DNA of 64,000 nt from Bradyrhizobium pachyrhizi (GTDB lineage: Bacteria; Pseudomonadota; Alphaproteobacteria; Rhizobiales; Xanthobacteraceae): positions 62,286-126,285 of the forward strand of contig NZ_LFIQ01000088.1 of assembly GCF_001189245.1 (NCBI RefSeq), read 5' to 3'. The notes under the pieces were generated by a model that was not told the DNA's origin, did no database searches, and worked only from the letters and a program-made list of their open reading frames with translations. Within the stretch, counting starts at the first letter, position 1, and every line of letters begins with the position of its first letter. A program made the position numbers and the translations under genes. Positions 55,331 to 64,000 of the stretch are shown in pieces.

Positions 55331-56026
55331 ATGTTGGCGCGCGACTGGTACTACACGCAACGGCGGCAGGTCGGTCTCGATACCGCGGTGGCCTCGATCT
55401 ATGACGTCAGCGAGGACAGCGATGTCCGTGCCCGCCAGGCGCTGACCATGCTCGGCGTCAAGCCGGGCTGGCGGATCGCCGATATCGGCTGTGGCAACGG
55501 CGTGCTGGCCACCGAGGCGGCGTTGATGGGGGCCGAGGTCGACGCCATCGACATCTCGCCGGCGATGATCGGGCTTGCCGAAATCTATGCGCGCGACCGC
55601 AAGGCGAAGATCCGGACCCAGCCGGCCGGCCTGCTGTCGTTCGCCTACCAGCCGAATTCCTACGACCTCATCGTCAGCGAGTTCACGCTGCACCATCTGC
55701 CGGACTTCTGGAAGGCAGTGGCGCTGTCGCGAATCTTCAACGCGTTGAAGCCCGGCGCGAACTTCTATCTGCGCGACATGGTGTTCGTCGGCATGCCCGA
55801 CGGTGTCGATCGCGATGTCGAAGGTTGGGCCGACTTCTCGATCAAGAATCACGGTTTCGAGCGCGAAAGCGTGATCACCCATATGCGCGACGAATACTCG
55901 ACCTTCGGCTGGGTGATGGAGCGCATGCTGACCGAGACCGGTTTCACGCTGGTCTCCGTTGATTACCACGCGCCGCTGCACGGCACCTATCTGCTGCGCA
56001 AACCGAAGCCCGACGAACAGATCTAG
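55331..56026 (+). CDS. SAM-dependent class I methyltransferase
   Basis: A 231-residue methyltransferase. The SAM-binding motif I is RIADIGCGNGVLATEAALMGA, with the following acidic strand end DAIDIS. The post-motif IV loop is in YDLIVSEFTLHHLPDFWKAV. The methyl acceptor is unknown. It starts three bases after ilvH, so it probably belongs to the ilv transcript, but no pathway link to branched-chain synthesis is evident. Confidence 0.9.
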   Translation: MLARDWYYTQRRQVGLDTAVASIYDVSEDSDVRARQALTMLGVKPGWRIADIGCGNGVLATEAALMGAEVDAIDISPAMIGLAEIYARDRKAKIRTQPAGLLSFAYQPNSYDLIVSEFTLHHLPDFWKAVALSRIFNALKPGANFYLRDMVFVGMPDGVDRDVEGWADFSIKNHGFERESVITHMRDEYSTFGWVMERMLTETGFTLVSVDYHAPLHGTYLLRKPKPDEQI

Positions 56027-56061
56027 ATCCCGACCGAAACGGAAGCAAAAGAAGAACAACA

Positions 56062-56937
56062 ATGAAGCCGGCCGATGTTGGCATCGCCGTCATGGTCGCG
56101 GTGATCTGGGGGCTTGCGTTCGTCGCAAGCCGGATCGCGCTCGATGAGTTTTCGCCGGAGCTGATGACGACGCTGCGCTTCGCCATCGCCGCGCTGCCGT
56201 GCCTGTTCCTGCGCAAGCCCGGCGTTTCCTGGCCGCTTCTGATCGCGATCAGCGCCACGCTGTTCCTCGGCCAGTTCCTCGCACAGGCCTTTGCGATCGC
56301 GCATGGCGTTCCGGTCGGGCTTTCCAGCGTGATCGTGCAGAGCCAGGCGCTGTTCACCATTGCCTTCGCCGCCGTGGCCTTCGGGGAAATCCCGACGCGG
56401 ACCCAGGCGATCGGCATCGCGATCGCCGCGCTCGGCCTGCTGATGATCTGCGGGACGGTCGGCTACGACTTCAGCGTCGCCGCATTTGCGATCATCATGA
56501 TCTGCCCGATCAGCTTCGCGATCGGCAATCTTCTGCTGCGGCAGGCGAACGGCGCGCCGATGCTCGATCTGTTCGCCTGGCTGTGCCTATCCGCCGCGGT
56601 GCCGCTTGCGGTGCTGACCTTGATCACGAACGGCCCTCAGCCGACCTGGCATGCGCTGACCCATATGTCGCTGACCGGGCTCGTCTGCATGCTCTGCCTC
56701 GGCGGCATCTCGACCAGCATCGCCTACTGGCTGTGGGGCCGGCTGCTGCGGGATTATCCGGCGGCGCAAGTGGTGCCGTTCGCGCTGCTGGTGCCGTTCG
56801 TCGGCTCCGCCGCGTCGAGCATCGTGTTCGGCGAGACATTCGGGCCGCTGCGGCTGGCCGGCATGGTCACCGTGATCGCCGGCATCGCCGTGATGCTGCT
56901 GTCGAAGCGGCCAAAAGCTCTGCCGAAAGTCGCGTGA
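56062..56937 (+). CDS. EamA-family (DMT) metabolite permease
   Basis: A 291-residue inner-membrane protein with ten predicted segments in two EamA halves (about 1-140 and 145-285). The first half starts VAVIWGLAFVASRIALDEFSPELMTTLRF, typical of the drug/metabolite transporter superfamily, whose members often export amino acids. Being among ilv genes and followed by another exporter suggests amino acid overflow, but the substrate is not proven by sequence. Confidence 0.9.
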   Translation: MKPADVGIAVMVAVIWGLAFVASRIALDEFSPELMTTLRFAIAALPCLFLRKPGVSWPLLIAISATLFLGQFLAQAFAIAHGVPVGLSSVIVQSQALFTIAFAAVAFGEIPTRTQAIGIAIAALGLLMICGTVGYDFSVAAFAIIMICPISFAIGNLLLRQANGAPMLDLFAWLCLSAAVPLAVLTLITNGPQPTWHALTHMSLTGLVCMLCLGGISTSIAYWLWGRLLRDYPAAQVVPFALLVPFVGSAASSIVFGETFGPLRLAGMVTVIAGIAVMLLSKRPKALPKVA

Positions 56938-56944
56938 GGGCGCC

Positions 56945-57553
56945 ATGTCGAATTCGCTGCTGTTTGCCTTTGTCGTGTTCGCCGTCGTGATGTTCTTCAC
57001 GCCGGGCCCCAACAACATCATGCTGCTGTCGTCGGGGCTGACCTACGGCTTCCGCCGTACGGTGCCCCATATGGCCGGCATCACGGTCGGCTTCGCCTTC
57101 ATGGTCGGCGCGGTCGGCGTCGGGCTGGGGACCGTCTTCATCGCCTATCCGGCGCTGCAGACGATTCTGAAATATGGCGGCGTCGCCTACCTGATCTATC
57201 TCGCAGCCGTCATCGCCATGGCCGAGCCGCCCTCGGCGGACAAGGACGACAGGGGCGGCCGCGGCCCGATGACATTCTGGGGCGCCGCCATGTTCCAGTG
57301 GATCAATGCCAAGGGCTGGGTGATGGTGATCGGCACCATCACGGCCTATGCGGCGATTGCCGCTTTTCCCTGGAACATCGCGATCCAGGTCGGCCTGAGC
57401 CTTGTCCTGGGCACGGTGTCCTGCGTCGTCTGGGCGCTGTTCGGGACCGCCTTGCGGCCGATCCTGACCTCGCCCCGGGCGATCCGCGCCTTCAATGTGG
57501 TGATGGCCATCCTGCTGCTGGCCTCGCTCTACCCGGTCTTCATGGACGCATGA
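56945..57553 (+). CDS. LysE/RhtB-family amino acid exporter
   Basis: A 202-residue membrane protein with six segments. The N-terminal FFTPGPNNIMLLSSGLTYGFRRTVPHMAGITVGF is the LysE/RhtB family hallmark. Members export lysine, homoserine, threonine or branched-chain amino acids. The gene starts seven bases after the EamA gene, and the pair gives two adjacent exporters in the ilv cluster. Confidence 0.92.
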   Translation: MSNSLLFAFVVFAVVMFFTPGPNNIMLLSSGLTYGFRRTVPHMAGITVGFAFMVGAVGVGLGTVFIAYPALQTILKYGGVAYLIYLAAVIAMAEPPSADKDDRGGRGPMTFWGAAMFQWINAKGWVMVIGTITAYAAIAAFPWNIAIQVGLSLVLGTVSCVVWALFGTALRPILTSPRAIRAFNVVMAILLLASLYPVFMDA

Positions 57554-57581
57554 TGCCGCACCGCGCCATGCGAGATGAGGG

Positions 57582-57599
57582 TTTCCCCTGAGGGGGAAA
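57582..57599 (+). terminator. hairpin upstream of ilvC
   Basis: TTTCCCC (57582-57588) and GGGGAAA (57593-57599) form a seven-base stem with loop TGAG. No T-run follows, so termination is uncertain. It marks a likely break between the exporter genes and ilvC. Confidence 0.4.
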
Positions 57600-57661
57600 A
57601 TGCTCTAGACAACGCCGGAAATTCGCGGGCGCCCGGCGGTTCTGACCTTCCGAAAGCCTGA

Positions 57662-58723
<1,062 letters not shown>

Positions 58724-58770
58724 GAGATTGCAGGGCGAGAGCGGTTCGCTTGCCCTGCACGCCAAAAGTA

Positions 58771-58805
58771 AAAAGGGTGGGCGCGTTGCCCACCCTTTTC
58801 TTTTT
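58771..58805. terminator. strong bidirectional terminator after ilvC
   Basis: AAAAGGGTGGGC (58771-58782) and GCCCACCCTTTT (58788-58799) form a perfect 12-base stem, with A and T runs on both sides. It serves ilvC and the convergent DUF2336 gene. Confidence 0.92.
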
Positions 58806-59920
58806 CACAATGGCGCAGCGGCCGCCATCGGCTGCTTCTCGATCCTGTTGTGCAGCTGCCAGAACCGCACCGTGCGCTGCGCGGTTTCAAGCGAGAGCCG
58901 GCGGTAATCGCGCTGCGCGATCTCGAGCGTCGCATTGTCGAGCGGCAGCGGCAGCGGCCGCTTGCGCAGGATGCTTTCGACCGTCGGCCAGTTGAGCCGC
59001 GCCGAGCGGCACGGGATCAGGATCAGGTCGGAGCGAAGGCCGAGCATCAGGCGTTCGATCATCGCGATCGGCATGTCGTTGAGCACGGCGAGCGCGACCG
59101 TGACCTCGTCGAGCTTGCCCTCTTCGGCGAACTTGTAGACGGCCGCATCGTCGAGCTCGTTCAGCTGCTTCATCAGCTTGACCAGCTCTTCGGCGATGCC
59201 GTAGTTGCGGCGCGGCGCCGCGGCCTCTTCCTGGGCGATGTCGTTCAGCACCTGGCTGATCTCTTCGCGCGCCCTGGGCGACGCGATCGAGAGCAGGCGG
59301 GCGCGCACCGTATCCTTGGCGCGCTGCAGCAGGTCGCGCAGCAGCTTGGCCGGAATGTCGATGCGCAGCCCGAGGATCTCGACCAGCTCGTCGTCGCCTT
59401 CGGCGCGGGCGACGATGCTGGAATAGCCGTTGTCGGAGAACTGCGCGCCGGCGTTCTTGGCGAGACGCCGGATCACCTTGTCCTCGCCGCGGTCGATGAT
59501 CACGTCGGTGACGGAAGGCGGCAGGTTTTCCCGCGCGGAGATCGCGAACAGGTGGTCCTGGCCCTTGCTGCTCGCGATCTCGCGCAGCGCCTCGTTCGTG
59601 AGGCGGCTGGAGTGGGTCAGCACGTCGCCGGCGACGCTGATGTCGTCGTCCCAGGCGAGGTGCTGAATCACCTCGAACGGCGCATAGTCGAGCGGTGCGA
59701 GCCGCTTGCTGAGCTCGGCCCGCGCACGCGTCTCGACGCGCGCGACCAAGAGGCAGAGCACGTCGTCGAACACCTTGACCTGTTCATCGTTGAGGCGGTC
59801 GCCGTCGTTCAGGAACAGATCGGTGACCTGCCGCAGCGTCTGCACGCGCTTGGCTGATGTCCCGTCCCGGACCGCATCCTCGAGTTCGGCAATAATCGAT
59901 TGTGACGCCTGTTGCGCCAT
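58805..59920 (-). CDS. DUF2336-family protein
   Basis: A 371-residue soluble, helical protein with no signal peptide or membrane segment. HEAT-like helical repeats run through it (NDEQVKVFDDVLCLLVARVETRARAELSKRLAPLDYAPFEVIQHLAWDDDISVAGDVL...). This pattern and length match DUF2336, a family almost restricted to alphaproteobacteria. It probably works through protein contacts. Function is unknown; a link to the cyclase gene upstream is possible but only from proximity. Confidence 0.88.
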   Translation of the reverse strand: MAQQASQSIIAELEDAVRDGTSAKRVQTLRQVTDLFLNDGDRLNDEQVKVFDDVLCLLVARVETRARAELSKRLAPLDYAPFEVIQHLAWDDDISVAGDVLTHSSRLTNEALREIASSKGQDHLFAISARENLPPSVTDVIIDRGEDKVIRRLAKNAGAQFSDNGYSSIVARAEGDDELVEILGLRIDIPAKLLRDLLQRAKDTVRARLLSIASPRAREEISQVLNDIAQEEAAAPRRNYGIAEELVKLMKQLNELDDAAVYKFAEEGKLDEVTVALAVLNDMPIAMIERLMLGLRSDLILIPCRSARLNWPTVESILRKRPLPLPLDNATLEIAQRDYRRLSLETAQRTVRFWQLHNRIEKQPMAAAAPL

Positions 59921-60113
59921 CGATGGGCAACCTTGTTTTTGTTGAATGACACCTGTTTGGGCACCATGCGGGGCGCGGTCTTACACCCGCGTTAAGGTGG
60001 AACCCGGTGCAAATACGGTGTGCGTCGCATCCTTAACAGGCTGCGACCGGACTCGATTCAATGCGCGCTTTCGGCTCGGCGGAAGCTGATGCCGATACAT
60101 TTTAAGAGATTGT

Positions 60114-61133
60114 TCAGGACGATACGCGCCGCGCGACGGAAAAGATGTCGATCGACGCAGCACGTCCGCGCAATTGCGTCGAGCCGCTCGGCTCGACGAC
60201 TAAATCCCGGTCCGGCGGCAGCAGGCGGAGCAGGTTGCCCGATACCAGCACGGGACGGCCGGCCTCCTTGCAATGCGCCTGCAGCCGCGCCGTGACGTTC
60301 ACGGTGTCGCCGAAATAGGCGATCTGCCGCCGCGAGTCCCCGCATTCCGCGATGACGACCGGACCGGCATGCATCCCGGCCCGAAACGCGGGCACCACGC
60401 CGAACTCCTTGCGATATTGATCGGCGCGCTTGGCGAGGCGATCCTCGATCGCGAACACGCAATCCAGATACTGCCGCGATCGTCCGTCGGCATTGACCGG
60501 CCATGTCACAATCACTTCGTCGCCGACATAGGCGTGGACTTCGCCGCCGTGCGACACGATCGGCTCGTCGATGTCGAAGAAGAATCGCGTCAGCAATTCC
60601 TGCACGCGCAGCTCGCCCATCGATTCCGCTAGCGTCGTCGAGCCGATCAGGTCGAGGAACAGCAGCACGCGCTCCTCGCGCACCGGCTGCCGATAGCGTC
60701 CGAGCACGATGCTGAGCAGCGTATGCCCGCCGATCATCCGGACCAACTCGTAGATCGTCGTGATCGGGATCGACAGCAGCAGGCCGACGCCAATGATCTT
60801 CAGGAAGGTTTCGCGCATCCACTTGGCTTCGAGCCCATGCCCGTAAAGCACGACTTCCAGCATGATCGCGGCGGCCGCAACGATGACGGCGAGGATCACA
60901 GAGCGGCCGATCAGCTCGACGATGAGTGATTGCCGTCGCAGCCAGCCACCACGTGCGGCCAGATAGAGATGCGTCGCCCAGACGATCACCGTGAGGGCTG
61001 CGCCGTCGAGGGCGCTGCGCACATAATTCGAGACGGAGGCCTCGTCGGACTCATCGAAAGCATAGCGAAACAGCCCACCGACGAGCAGGCCGAACACCGC
61101 CAAGACGATCACAGGCGTCACGGCGCGCCGCAT
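60114..61133 (-). CDS. membrane-anchored class III adenylate/guanylate cyclase
   Basis: A 339-residue protein. The N-terminal half has about four hydrophobic segments (to residue about 145). The C-terminal cyclase domain has both metal-binding aspartates (VLLFLDLIGSTTLAESMG and VHAYVGDEVIVTWP) and the transition-state Asn/Arg helix in TVNVTARLQAHCKE. It should make cAMP or cGMP at the inner membrane. I use the ATG at 61133, preceded by GGAGGGG; longer frames run to 61340. It is a second class III cyclase in this window besides that at 23178. Confidence 0.9.
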   Translation of the reverse strand: MRRAVTPVIVLAVFGLLVGGLFRYAFDESDEASVSNYVRSALDGAALTVIVWATHLYLAARGGWLRRQSLIVELIGRSVILAVIVAAAAIMLEVVLYGHGLEAKWMRETFLKIIGVGLLLSIPITTIYELVRMIGGHTLLSIVLGRYRQPVREERVLLFLDLIGSTTLAESMGELRVQELLTRFFFDIDEPIVSHGGEVHAYVGDEVIVTWPVNADGRSRQYLDCVFAIEDRLAKRADQYRKEFGVVPAFRAGMHAGPVVIAECGDSRRQIAYFGDTVNVTARLQAHCKEAGRPVLVSGNLLRLLPPDRDLVVEPSGSTQLRGRAASIDIFSVARRVSS

Positions 61134-61269
61134 GGTCCCCTCCATGCATATGAAATATCCTGCGCGGACCGGGAAGGCCAGCCGCGGCGCGGCCGGCGGT
61201 GGACGGGATGCATGGCGGCGGCACTCACGTATGCTGCGACGACAGGAACGATCGAACAGGGAAAGTGGC

Positions 61270-61671
61270 ATGACATCGGCTGTCACGACAGGCGCGTGCA
61301 GGCTCATGGCCGTTCTGACGGCCGTCTCCATCGCCTTCACCGCGCCGGTTGCCCGCGCCGGCGATCAGAGCGTTGGCGAGCCATCCTGCGACGGCGGCAC
61401 CTACCAGATGGTCGAATGCCTCAAGGCCAAGACCGCGCAGTGGGACAAGCGGATGAACGTCGCCTACCAGAAGGCGTTGAAGGATGTCGCCGACGACAAG
61501 CAGCGCGAACAGCTGCGCACCGCGCAGCGGCTATGGATCCAGTATCGTGATGCCAACTGCCTGTATTACGACCTCGGCGAGGGCACTATCGCCCGGCTCG
61601 ATGCCGGCGAATGCATGCGCAGCATGACCGAAGCCCGCGCTAAGGAACTGGAGAATCTTGGCCATCAGTGA
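61270..61671 (+). CDS. DUF1311/LprI-like secreted protein
   Basis: A 133-residue exported protein with a signal peptide ending near Ala-Arg-Ala-Gly (about 30). The mature part has the LprI/DUF1311 pattern: CDGGTYQMVECLKAKTAQWDKRMNVAYQKAL...LRTAQRLWIQYRDANC...LDAGECM, with four cysteines that can form disulfides. Family members inhibit lysozymes or are of unknown role. The ATG at 61270 is the likely start. It is divergent from the cyclase gene. Confidence 0.87.
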   Translation: MTSAVTTGACRLMAVLTAVSIAFTAPVARAGDQSVGEPSCDGGTYQMVECLKAKTAQWDKRMNVAYQKALKDVADDKQREQLRTAQRLWIQYRDANCLYYDLGEGTIARLDAGECMRSMTEARAKELENLGHQ

Positions 61672-61699
61672 GCCATCTTCCGGAGTCAGGACCGAGGTC

Positions 61700-61933
61700 A
61701 TGACTGATGGAAAAAGCCAGGACGAATTGACCCAGCTTGCCGAGGAGGCGCTGCGCGCCCAACCCGGCTGCGAAACCGCGCGCGTGCCGGCGATCGCCGC
61801 GTTGCCCGATGCGCAGATCGGACGCAACTGGGAGATTCCGAACGTCGTGCTCGGCGACAGCCTGATCAGCGACGTCGATCGTGCGGTGCTGTCGGTTCAT
61901 CGCCAGCTTGGCCGCAAGTTTCACCTGGTGTGA
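61700..61933 (+). CDS. hypothetical small protein
   Basis: A 77-residue protein with no signal or membrane segment (TDGKSQDELTQLAEEALRAQPGCETARVPAIAALPDAQIGRNWEIPNV...). The ATG at 61700 follows CGAGG; an upstream TTG at 61658 in the same frame would overlap the LprI-like gene by 14 bases. I do not recognise the family. It lies 28 bases after the LprI-like gene and may share its transcript. Confidence 0.65.
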   Translation: MTDGKSQDELTQLAEEALRAQPGCETARVPAIAALPDAQIGRNWEIPNVVLGDSLISDVDRAVLSVHRQLGRKFHLV

Positions 61934-61945
61934 GGCGGCTTGATC

Positions 61946-62566
61946 TCAGCTCGCCTGTGCCTGACGTGGCGCAGGCCGGCCGGCCATGCTGATCATCCTG
62001 AGCGCGAACACCGCAGCGAGCGGCACGAGGAATAGCGCGTAAAGCGGCATCTCGGGAATCCGCTTGCCGAACGAGACCATGAACTGCAGCAGCAGATAGT
62101 AGCCGCCGATCAGATGCAGCCTGCGCCAGGCGCGCGGGCCGAGCAGTGCAGCCGTGCGATCGAACGAAGTCGCGGTCAGCGCGATGATGGCGAGATAGCC
62201 GATACCGCCGAAGACGTAGGAGACGATCGAGGTCACGGCCGCAAAGCCGGGTGGATCGAGCATCGCGAAGGCTGCGATCGCGACCGCATGGATGGCGTGC
62301 GAGGCCGCGAAGGTGACGCCCAAATAACGGCGGTTGCGGCGCTGCCAGTGCGTCCAGGCGTTCGGCCACAGCCGCGCCAGCGCCGCCGTCGAGAAGGCGA
62401 GGCAGAAGAACAAAAGCGAGGTCCGCGCCGTGAAACGGATCACCATCCGAACGCCCTCGACCTCGAACTGCCGCATCGCGGCGATCCAGATCGAAAGCCC
62501 GATCAGGGTGAGCGTGAGCAGGCCAAACAGCCGCCAGCCCTCGAACCAGTTGCGATGCGTCGCCAT
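61946..62566 (-). CDS. ferric-reductase-like transmembrane protein
   Basis: A 206-residue inner-membrane protein with six segments. Two His-containing helices, FAASHAIHAVAIAAF and RRLHLIGGYYLLLQF, are typical haem-ligand positions of the ferric reductase-like domain, also found in the MsrQ haem subunit. The ATG at 62564-62566 is preceded by GGGAGGCGGGAT. No flavin or NAD domain is present, so it needs a partner. Two TGTAA-N7-TTACA sites lie just upstream, between it and a divergent TetR gene, suggesting repression by that regulator. Confidence 0.82.
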   Translation of the reverse strand: MATHRNWFEGWRLFGLLTLTLIGLSIWIAAMRQFEVEGVRMVIRFTARTSLLFFCLAFSTAALARLWPNAWTHWQRRNRRYLGVTFAASHAIHAVAIAAFAMLDPPGFAAVTSIVSYVFGGIGYLAIIALTATSFDRTAALLGPRAWRRLHLIGGYYLLLQFMVSFGKRIPEMPLYALFLVPLAAVFALRMISMAGRPAPRQAQAS

Positions 62567-62583
62567 ATCCCGCCTCCCATTTA

Positions 62584-62600
62584 TGTAATCACCAGTTACA
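62584..62600. promoter_or_regulatory. TetR operator candidate 1 (TGTAA-N7-TTACA)
   Basis: TGTAATCACCAGTTACA, a 17-base inverted repeat with 5-base arms, 18 bases upstream of the membrane-protein start. A matching copy lies at 62627-62643. Confidence 0.75.
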
Positions 62601-62626
62601 TTTCGTGCCCGCGCGCAGTCAATCTG

Positions 62627-62643
62627 TGTAATCATCGCTTACA
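62627..62643. promoter_or_regulatory. TetR operator candidate 2 (TGTAA-N7-TTACA)
   Basis: TGTAATCATCGCTTACA, matching the copy at 62584-62600 in both arms and most of the centre. It lies 31 bases upstream of the TetR-family start. The two centres are 43 bases apart, about four helical turns. Confidence 0.75.
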
Positions 62644-62673
62644 TTCACAAGCGGGTGATGCTAGAGGATCGCC

Positions 62674-63381
62674 ATGCGCCGCCCCGCCAAAAGCCCGCCC
62701 ACCCTCCGCCGGCCCGCCAAGCCGCGTCCGGTCGCGACGCGGGCGCAGGCGGCCAGGCCGTACCACCACGGCGACCTCCGCCGGGTCCTGATCGATGCCG
62801 CCATGCAACTGGTCGGCGAGGGCGGGCCGGAGGCGGTCAGCGTGCGCGAGGCCGCGCGCCGCGCTGGGGTCTCGCCGGGCGCGCCGTTCCGGCATTTCCC
62901 GAGCCGGGACGCCCTGATGAATGCGGTGGCGGAGGAGGCGCAACGCCGCTTTCGCGCCGAGATCGAGGCGGCGATGGCCGAGGCGCCGTCAGGCGATCCG
63001 CTCGGCCGCTTCCGCTATCTCGGGATCGCCTATCTGCGCTGGGCGATGAAGAACCCGGCCCATTTCGAGATCATCTCCAGCCGCCGCTTTTTCGACCACG
63101 ACCGCTCGGCCGCCGTCTCCAGCGACAATGCCGAGTTGATCGGCCTGACCGAGCGCACGCTGGCGGAGGCATTTTCAGACGGCCAACTCGGGACGCGCGA
63201 TCTCAGGCAGGTCCAGATCGCCGGCCGCGCGCTGGTCTATGGCTTCGCGCGGATGCACATCGACGGCCATTTGCCGCGCTGGGGTGTCGGCGATGCGGAG
63301 GTCGAGCAGATGGCTGCCGACATCGTCGATCTGTTCATCGCCGGTATCGCGAGCCACGCCGCGCCGGCCGCCAAGGTTTAA
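62674..63381 (+). CDS. TetR/AcrR-family transcriptional regulator
   Basis: A 235-residue regulator with a basic N-terminal extension of about 30 residues. The helix-turn-helix reads DAAMQLVGEGGPEAVSVREAARRAGVSPGAPFRHFPSRDALMNAVAEE. The C-terminal TetR_C-type bundle contains LRWAMKNPAHFEIISSR, which resembles the WHG group of TetR regulators. It lies divergently from the ferric-reductase-like gene with the two operator copies between, so it probably represses both. Confidence 0.92.
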   Translation: MRRPAKSPPTLRRPAKPRPVATRAQAARPYHHGDLRRVLIDAAMQLVGEGGPEAVSVREAARRAGVSPGAPFRHFPSRDALMNAVAEEAQRRFRAEIEAAMAEAPSGDPLGRFRYLGIAYLRWAMKNPAHFEIISSRRFFDHDRSAAVSSDNAELIGLTERTLAEAFSDGQLGTRDLRQVQIAGRALVYGFARMHIDGHLPRWGVGDAEVEQMAADIVDLFIAGIASHAAPAAKV

Positions 63382-63552
63382 CGCACGCGCGCTGCTTGCC
63401 GCGGCCAGGCCTGGGCGGGCAAATTCATTGCGCGTTCATGACGATTCAATTACGGTTTTGTGACGCGGCCCAGACACCGGCTGTGCCGCATGCCTCCTGG
63501 CCGTTGCCAGTCAAGGCGGTGGCATTGCGCCGGGTTGTACTGCGTCCCGCCC

Positions 63553-64000
63553 ATGGCGCCCGCGCCTCAGCAAAACTCCTCCGTTGCCGCACTGGCCGGC
63601 GGTCTTGCCGCGCTTGGCATCTGGCGGTTGATGGCGGTCGCGGCACCGCATTTCGGCGCGCTGATCCTGATGCTGCGCACCGAGACCGATTTCGGCTCGC
63701 GGCTTTGCTTCCTGCTCACTTGGGGAATCCTGAACTTCCTGTTCATCGCGCTGCTGCGCCGGCCGGCGCTGTCGGGCGCTCTGTCGCTGACGCTGGTCGT
63801 GGTCTTGGTGCTGCTGTCGCGGTTCAAGCACGACGTGGTGCAGATGACCGCGAACTTCGTCGACCTGATGGTGATCGACCGCGACACCGCGGCGTTCCTG
63901 CTGACGATCTTCCCGAGCCTGCGCTGGTCGATCATCGGCGCCGGCCTCGTCACGCTGCCCCTGATGTACGCGCTGTGGTGGCTCGATCCGTTCCGCATCC
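63553..64000 (+). CDS. N-terminal part of a large membrane protein (possible sulfatase/LTA-synthase type), cut by window end
   Basis: The frame opens with ATG at 63553 and stays open to the window edge (149 residues visible). It has four hydrophobic segments separated by short charged loops (LILMLRTETDFGSRLC, LLSRFKHDVVQMTANFVDLMVIDRDTAAFLLTIFP). Paired helices followed by an FVDLMVIDRDT loop resemble the membrane start of sulfatase-fold phosphoglycerol/LTA-synthase-like proteins in this group, but the catalytic part lies outside the window, so the family is tentative. Confidence 0.6.
   Translation, partial: MAPAPQQNSSVAALAGGLAALGIWRLMAVAAPHFGALILMLRTETDFGSRLCFLLTWGILNFLFIALLRRPALSGALSLTLVVVLVLLSRFKHDVVQMTANFVDLMVIDRDTAAFLLTIFPSLRWSIIGAGLVTLPLMYALWWLDPFRI

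Overview
The window looks like the chromosome of an alphaproteobacterium of the Bradyrhizobium/Nitrobacteraceae group. This is an inference from several things: uniformly high GC, a circularly permuted two-piece tmRNA, many Rhizobiales-type genes (sspB, DUF4169, DUF2336, hflKC-DUF2065-degP, ilvI..ilvC) and short palindromic repeats of the kind scattered through Bradyrhizobium genomes. No insertion sequence, prophage, CRISPR array, tRNA or rRNA was seen. Most of the window is ordinary core chromosome.

Layout. 1-6.6 kb: a YadGH-like ABC exporter, two coupled secreted proteins (OmpA-like and Cys-rich), uvrD/pcrA carrying a palindromic repeat inside its coding frame, a DUF1328 membrane peptide and a hotdog thioesterase. 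6.7-13 kb: an FAD-linked oxidase, a Gly/His-rich secreted protein with duplicated LTXXQ-like domains, a small unknown protein, a SulP transporter and CcdA. 13-23 kb: a catabolic or uptake island with a GntR regulator and palindromic operator, TRAP genes dctP and fused dctQM, a 2-hydroxyacid dehydrogenase, and a branched-chain-type ABC importer in which LivM and LivG are fused.

23-28 kb: a three-gene group of unknown purpose, made of a zinc-ribbon/class III cyclase/AAA/TPR signalling protein, a small HEXXH metallopeptidase and a protein with a lysine-rich tail. 28-38.4 kb: an MFS transporter, a TetR regulator facing a cytochrome P450 across a perfect operator palindrome, a giant AsmA protein, a glyoxalase-fold protein, an RHH/DUF4169 pair, fumC and sspB. 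38.5-38.9 kb: ssrA, the permuted tmRNA encoding tag ANDNFAPVAQAA, immediately upstream of sspB, whose product hands that tag to ClpXP.

39-43.4 kb: a split chromate transporter and a tripartite tricarboxylate transporter (tctB-tctA-tctC). 43.5-49.6 kb: thyA, a GNAT acetyltransferase, dihydrofolate reductase, hflK-hflC, a DUF2065 peptide and degP. 49.7-51.5 kb: serB and miaA, whose start codons overlap back to back. 51.7-58.8 kb: a branched-chain amino acid cluster that starts with a probable attenuator leader peptide and continues ilvI, a threonine dehydratase-like gene, ilvH, a methyltransferase, an EamA permease, a LysE exporter and ilvC, ending in a strong bidirectional terminator. 58.8-64 kb: a DUF2336 protein, a membrane class III cyclase, an LprI-like protein, a small unknown, a ferric-reductase-like membrane protein with two TGTAA-N7-TTACA operators shared with a divergent TetR gene, and the start of a membrane protein cut by the window end.

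All functional calls come from reading motifs and layout by eye. No database search was run.
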